Source: CBDCVD01 sp965224015
GTDB taxonomy: Bacteria; Pseudomonadota; Alphaproteobacteria; Rhizobiales; CBDCVD01
Assembly (NCBI GenBank): GCA_965224015.1
Contig: OZ245032.1
Location: 2,480,001 to 2,544,000 of the forward strand
Reading direction: 5' to 3'
DNA: 64,000 nucleotides
The translations under genes were made by a program, and so were the position numbers. Shown here piece by piece: positions 61,112-64,000 of the stretch. Every line of letters begins with the position of its first letter. Positions within the stretch are counted from its first letter, which is position 1. The notes below the pieces were generated by a model. It worked only from the letters and a program-made list of their open reading frames with translations, did no database searches and was not told where the DNA came from.

Positions 61112-61477
61112 ATGAGCAAGCAATGTTTCGGCACATCCCATGTGCCATTATCCCCGGCGGTACGCGCAGGCGATTTTGTTTTCATCTCGGGCCAGGTGCC
61201 GGTCAGGCCGGACGGCTCAATCGTGAGTGGCGGTATCGCGGAACAAACCGAGCAAGTACTGGAAAATATCAAGGCGGCGCTGGCGCTGGCCGATTGCACA
61301 CTTGAAGATGTGGTGAAGACGACGGCCTGGTTGCATGACGCGCGCGATTTCGGTGGCTTCAATGCGGTTTATGGCCAGTATTTTCCGCACAACCCGCCTG
61401 CGCGCACAACCGCGGAGTCGCGACTGATGATCGATATCAAGGTCGAGATCGAGGCGATGGCTTACAAGCCACTCTAG
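61112..61477 (+). CDS. RidA-family enamine/imine deaminase
   Basis: This 121-residue Rid-family protein hydrolyses reactive enamine/imine intermediates made by PLP enzymes. PLSPAVRAGDFVFISGQVPV, the GGIAEQTEQVLENIKAAL block and a C-terminal PARTTAESRLMIDIKVEIEA with the active-site arginine region are present. The ATG at 61112 has AGGAGA upstream. Its presence beside a PLP enzyme gene in the same cluster suggests that it cleans up an enamine from that reaction. Confidence 0.92.
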   Translation: MSKQCFGTSHVPLSPAVRAGDFVFISGQVPVRPDGSIVSGGIAEQTEQVLENIKAALALADCTLEDVVKTTAWLHDARDFGGFNAVYGQYFPHNPPARTTAESRLMIDIKVEIEAMAYKPL

Positions 61478-61509
61478 GGGTTGAATTTCAACATTTGTCA
61501 GGACTTCCC

Positions 61510-62976
61510 ATGCGCGTCTTTACCGCCTCGCTCGCAACGGAGACAAATACGTTTTCGCCGGTGCCAACGGACCGGTCGTCGTTTGAGACGGCGTTCTATG
61601 CCGCGCCGGGTACGCACCCTGAGACGCCGACCCTGTGTTCATCTCCCCTTGTTGCGCTGCGCCAACGGGCACAAGTGTGCCATAACCTGACAGTTATAGA
61701 GGGCACGGCAACATGGGCGGAGCCCGGTGGCCTGATCCGAAAGGACGTTTATGAGGATTTGCGTGATGAAATCCTTGAGCAGTTACGCGCGGCCATGCCC
61801 GTCGATTGCGTTGTCCTCGGTTTGCATGGCGCAATGGTTGCGCGGGACTATGACGATTGCGAAGGCGATTTGCTTACGCGGATACGTGATATAGTCGGGC
61901 CGGATATTATTGTTGCCGCGGAGCTTGATCCGCATAGCCATTTGACGAAAAAGCGCGTCGCGGCGGCAGATATCCTCGCTGCCTTTCTTGAGTTTCCTCA
62001 CACAGATTTTTACGAACGCGGCGAACATGTTGTCGATCTTGCCCTGCGCGCCGCCAAGGGTGAGATTAAACCCGTCATCGCAACGTTTGATTGCCAAATG
62101 ATCGATATTTTCCCGACAAGCCAGGAACCGATGCGCTCCTTCGTCGATAGACTCTCCGCTCTGCAAGGCAAAGGTAACATCCTTTCCGCGTCGCTCATAC
62201 ATGGCTTTATGGCCGCCGATGTACCAGAGATGGGCACACAGGTTCTGGTTGTTAGCGATGAAAAAAAGGGAGCCGACAATGGGCTCGCCGAAACACTTGG
62301 GCGGGAGGTTCAGGCCATGCGCGGAACAACCTGCATGCCTGTTGAACCCACCAACGTGGTGCTCGACCATATTGCCGCGCGCGGCGCGTCAGACAAGCCC
62401 TATGTTATCGCCGATGTCTGGGATAACCCCGGCGGCGGTGTCGCGGGCGACAACACGGCAATATTGCGGGCGATCATGGAGCGCAAGTTCACCCATGTCG
62501 GTGTCGCAACCATCTGGGATCCGCTCGCCGTGCGCTTTGCCCTTGCCGCGGGTGAAGGCGCTGTTCTCGACATGCGTTTTGGCGGCAAAGCCGGTCCGGC
62601 GAGCGATATCCCTATTGACGCCCGGGTGGAAGTACGAACAACGCGCAAACAGGGCTGGCAGTCATTTGGTGACAGTCAGGTACCGCTTGGACCGTGTGCG
62701 GTCATACGGATCGTTGATACACAGATCGATGTTATTCTCAACACCAACCGCACGCAGACTTTTGAGCCGGATATCTTTTCCCGGCTCGGCATTAACCCAT
62801 CCGCAAAGGAAATTTTACTGGTGAAATCAACCAACCATTTTTATGCGGGCTTTAAACCCATCGCCGAACAGATTTTCTACGCCGCTGTTGCGGGCACCTA
62901 TCCCCGCGATCCACGCAAGACGCCTTACACCAAACTGACAAGACCCATTTGGCCGATTGTCGATGTGTTCGCGTAA
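61510..62976 (+). CDS. M81-family metallopeptidase (MlrC-like)
   Basis: This 488-residue zinc enzyme of the MlrC family includes members that hydrolyse amide bonds in peptides or related compounds. MRVFTASLATETNTFSPVPT is the family start, LGLHGAMVARDYDDCEGDLL, ELDPHSHLTKKRVAAADILA and FLEFPHTDFYERGEHVVDLA contain the metal ligands, and DVWDNPGGGVAGDNTAILRA opens the second half. The ATG at 61510 has CAGGA 7 nt upstream. It is the last gene of the operon, and the imported substrate may be an amide or peptide-like molecule. Confidence 0.93.
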   Translation: MRVFTASLATETNTFSPVPTDRSSFETAFYAAPGTHPETPTLCSSPLVALRQRAQVCHNLTVIEGTATWAEPGGLIRKDVYEDLRDEILEQLRAAMPVDCVVLGLHGAMVARDYDDCEGDLLTRIRDIVGPDIIVAAELDPHSHLTKKRVAAADILAAFLEFPHTDFYERGEHVVDLALRAAKGEIKPVIATFDCQMIDIFPTSQEPMRSFVDRLSALQGKGNILSASLIHGFMAADVPEMGTQVLVVSDEKKGADNGLAETLGREVQAMRGTTCMPVEPTNVVLDHIAARGASDKPYVIADVWDNPGGGVAGDNTAILRAIMERKFTHVGVATIWDPLAVRFALAAGEGAVLDMRFGGKAGPASDIPIDARVEVRTTRKQGWQSFGDSQVPLGPCAVIRIVDTQIDVILNTNRTQTFEPDIFSRLGINPSAKEILLVKSTNHFYAGFKPIAEQIFYAAVAGTYPRDPRKTPYTKLTRPIWPIVDVFA

Positions 62977-62989
62977 GTGATGCCGGTAA

Positions 62990-63010
62990 ATAGACCTGAC
63001 ACGCTCTAGC
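62990..63010. repeat. B-type element end after the M81 gene
   Basis: AGACCTGACACGCTCTAG matches the family B right end, 14 bp after the M81 gene stop. No matching left end is visible nearby. Confidence 0.7.
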
Positions 63011-63122
63011 TTATAACTTGCGCCGATACGTGTTGCACGAATGAAAGGTGGCATGAGGATGGGGAAAATCCGCCGACGACATCCTCGCCGCCGTCAAACG
63101 GTTCTGCCTCAAAACACAACAA

Positions 63123-63224
63123 ACATTATGTACCGAAAAACATTATGTACCGAAAAACATTATGTACCGAAAAACATTATGTACCGAAAAACATTATGTA
63201 CCGAAAAACATTATGTACCGAACT
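63123..63224. repeat. 17-bp tandem repeat (6 copies)
   Basis: ACATTATGTACCGAAAA is repeated five times perfectly, with a sixth copy differing at its last two bases. There are no spacers, so this is not a CRISPR. An open frame across it codes only for the repeat and is not a credible gene. Confidence 0.95.
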
Positions 63225-63238
63225 TTAGATTCAGGTGA

Positions 63239-63290
63239 CTATAGCAAAATGTGTTTACTGGTATTATGGGGCTTTCCCGTATTCTTCTCA
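63239..63290. repeat. Family C left fragment
   Basis: CTATAGCAAAATGTGTTTAC and TATTATGGGGCTTTCCCGTA match the first 50 bp of family C. The stem's second arm is lost. Confidence 0.7.
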
Positions 63291-63311
63291 AGTTTCATGC
63301 CAGCCGCATAA

Positions 63312-63412
63312 TACCAAGGGTCCTTAACAATGACTCATGGCTTAGCGTCGAAGAGGTGTGTTATCAAGGCAGTACACCAATCGGCGTGTATCTAAAGCCA
63401 ATACCGCTGGTA
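63312..63412 (+). mobile_element. Family A 101-bp element
   Basis: A full-length copy with a perfect TAA duplication at 63309-63311 and 63413-63415. With the B end, the 17-bp array and the C fragment it accounts for most of the gap 62977-63510. Confidence 0.93.
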
Positions 63413-63510
63413 TAAAATGGCGGGATTGACGTCTTGTTCTGTGTACACGCAATGACCGTGCCAGATCGCCCGCATCACAGCCGCCAAAATGACAAAAGGA
63501 CAGTAACGCA

Positions 63511-64000
63511 ATGTATTTTGCCAGCGACAACACCTCTGGTATCGCGCCAGGGATCATGACGGCCTTGCAAGACGCCAACCGCGGCTTCATGGCCGCCTAC
63601 AGCAACGATGCGCTGACGAGACGCCTGAAAACGCGCATGGCCGAGGTCTTCGAACACGATGTGGAAGTGTTTTTATGTACCTCGGGAACCATCGCCAATG
63701 CGCTGTCCGTGGCCCATTTCTGTTCACCGGGGGCTGCCGTCGTGTGCCGCGCCAACGCCCATCTGGCGGTCGATGAGGCGGCAGCGGCGGAGTTTTTCTC
63801 ACACGGCGCCAAGCTCATCACCATGATCGGCCGGCCCGGCGGCAAGCTCGATGCCGATGAATTGCTGCAGACCCTTGGCGATAATCCGCGCGAATTCGTT
63901 CATTCGACCTTCGCCGCCGTGGTCTCGCTGACCCAGGCGAGCGAAGAAGGCGATGTCTACAGCGCCGAGGAAATCCGTGCCCTGGCCGCCATAGCAAAGG
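63511..64000 (+). CDS. Low-specificity threonine aldolase, 5' part (cut by window end)
   Basis: The frame is open from ATG 63511 to the window end (163 codons). MYFASDNTSGIAPGIMTALQ, the VFLCTSGTIANALSVAHF PLP-pocket block and FVHSTFAAVVSLTQASEEGD match the beta-eliminating lyase/threonine aldolase family (fold type I), which splits L-threonine-like amino acids into glycine and an aldehyde. AAAGGA lies 10 nt upstream. The PLP lysine would be further downstream and is not visible. Confidence 0.88.
   Translation, partial: MYFASDNTSGIAPGIMTALQDANRGFMAAYSNDALTRRLKTRMAEVFEHDVEVFLCTSGTIANALSVAHFCSPGAAVVCRANAHLAVDEAAAAEFFSHGAKLITMIGRPGGKLDADELLQTLGDNPREFVHSTFAAVVSLTQASEEGDVYSAEEIRALAAIAK

Noticed and set aside
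63123..63224. A CRISPR array or replication iterons
   Set aside because: The units are contiguous with no spacers, and no cas or rep gene is nearby.
63041..63238. A 65-codon open frame over the 17-bp tandem repeat
   Set aside because: It encodes only the repeat in three phases and has no ribosome site.

Overview
The window looks like chromosomal DNA of an alphaproteobacterium. The evidence is a Caulobacter-type Tad/Cpa pilus block (cpaD-E-F-tadB-C), a TrmFO-type tRNA methyltransferase, a complete 14-gene nuo operon with a long NuoE, and birA, RNase J and methylmalonyl-CoA epimerase downstream of nuoN. DUF2336 and DUF2147 proteins fit the same group. No genus can be named from sequence alone. 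There are no rRNA, tRNA, CRISPR, phage or transposase genes in the window.

Layout. 1-5.8 kb holds pilus assembly genes. 5.9-7.0 kb is a tandem duplication carrying two DUF1640 membrane/coiled-coil genes. 7.0-11.0 kb (minus) is the housekeeping operon miaB-phoH-ybeY-corC, followed by gyrB and an oligopeptide-binding protein. 15.8-20.5 kb has a DUF2147 protein, trmFO and a 14-repeat WD40 protein. 20.7-24.8 kb (minus) has lysA, an LptM-like lipoprotein, argH and a secreted unknown. 25.1-29.0 kb has a DUF1007/NicO nickel-cobalt pair, a small unknown and a DUF2336 protein. 29.6-47.0 kb is respiratory complex I (nuoA-N), interrupted by a Uma2 nuclease gene, a VOC gene, a secreted-protein gene and a block of repeats. 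47.0-50.0 kb has birA, rnj and mce. 50.7-53.7 kb has a small heat-shock gene with a probable heat-shock promoter and RNA thermometer, a short unknown gene, galM and an NTF2-like gene. 53.9-63.0 kb is a divergent catabolic cluster: PLP enzyme, RpiR regulator, ABC importer, SDR, RidA and M81 peptidase. The window ends inside a threonine aldolase gene.

The most unusual content is between the genes. Four families of short non-coding repeats fill most intergenic gaps. Family A is exactly 101 bp (TACC...GGTA); there are 18 full-length copies, nearly all flanked by a 3-bp T-N-A target duplication. Tandem arrays carry a duplication only at their outer edges. Two copies are nested inside family C, which shows past transposition. 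A second group (families B and E) is bounded by CTAG. Family C forms two strong stem-loops and family D is an approximately 80-bp repeat. Many A, B and E copies sit exactly on stop codons, so that the target duplication or the element end restores TAA or TAG. I infer that these are MITE-like elements moved by transposases encoded elsewhere, and that the stop codon is their tolerated landing site in a dense genome.

All calls come from reading the sequence and recalled family knowledge. No database search was run.
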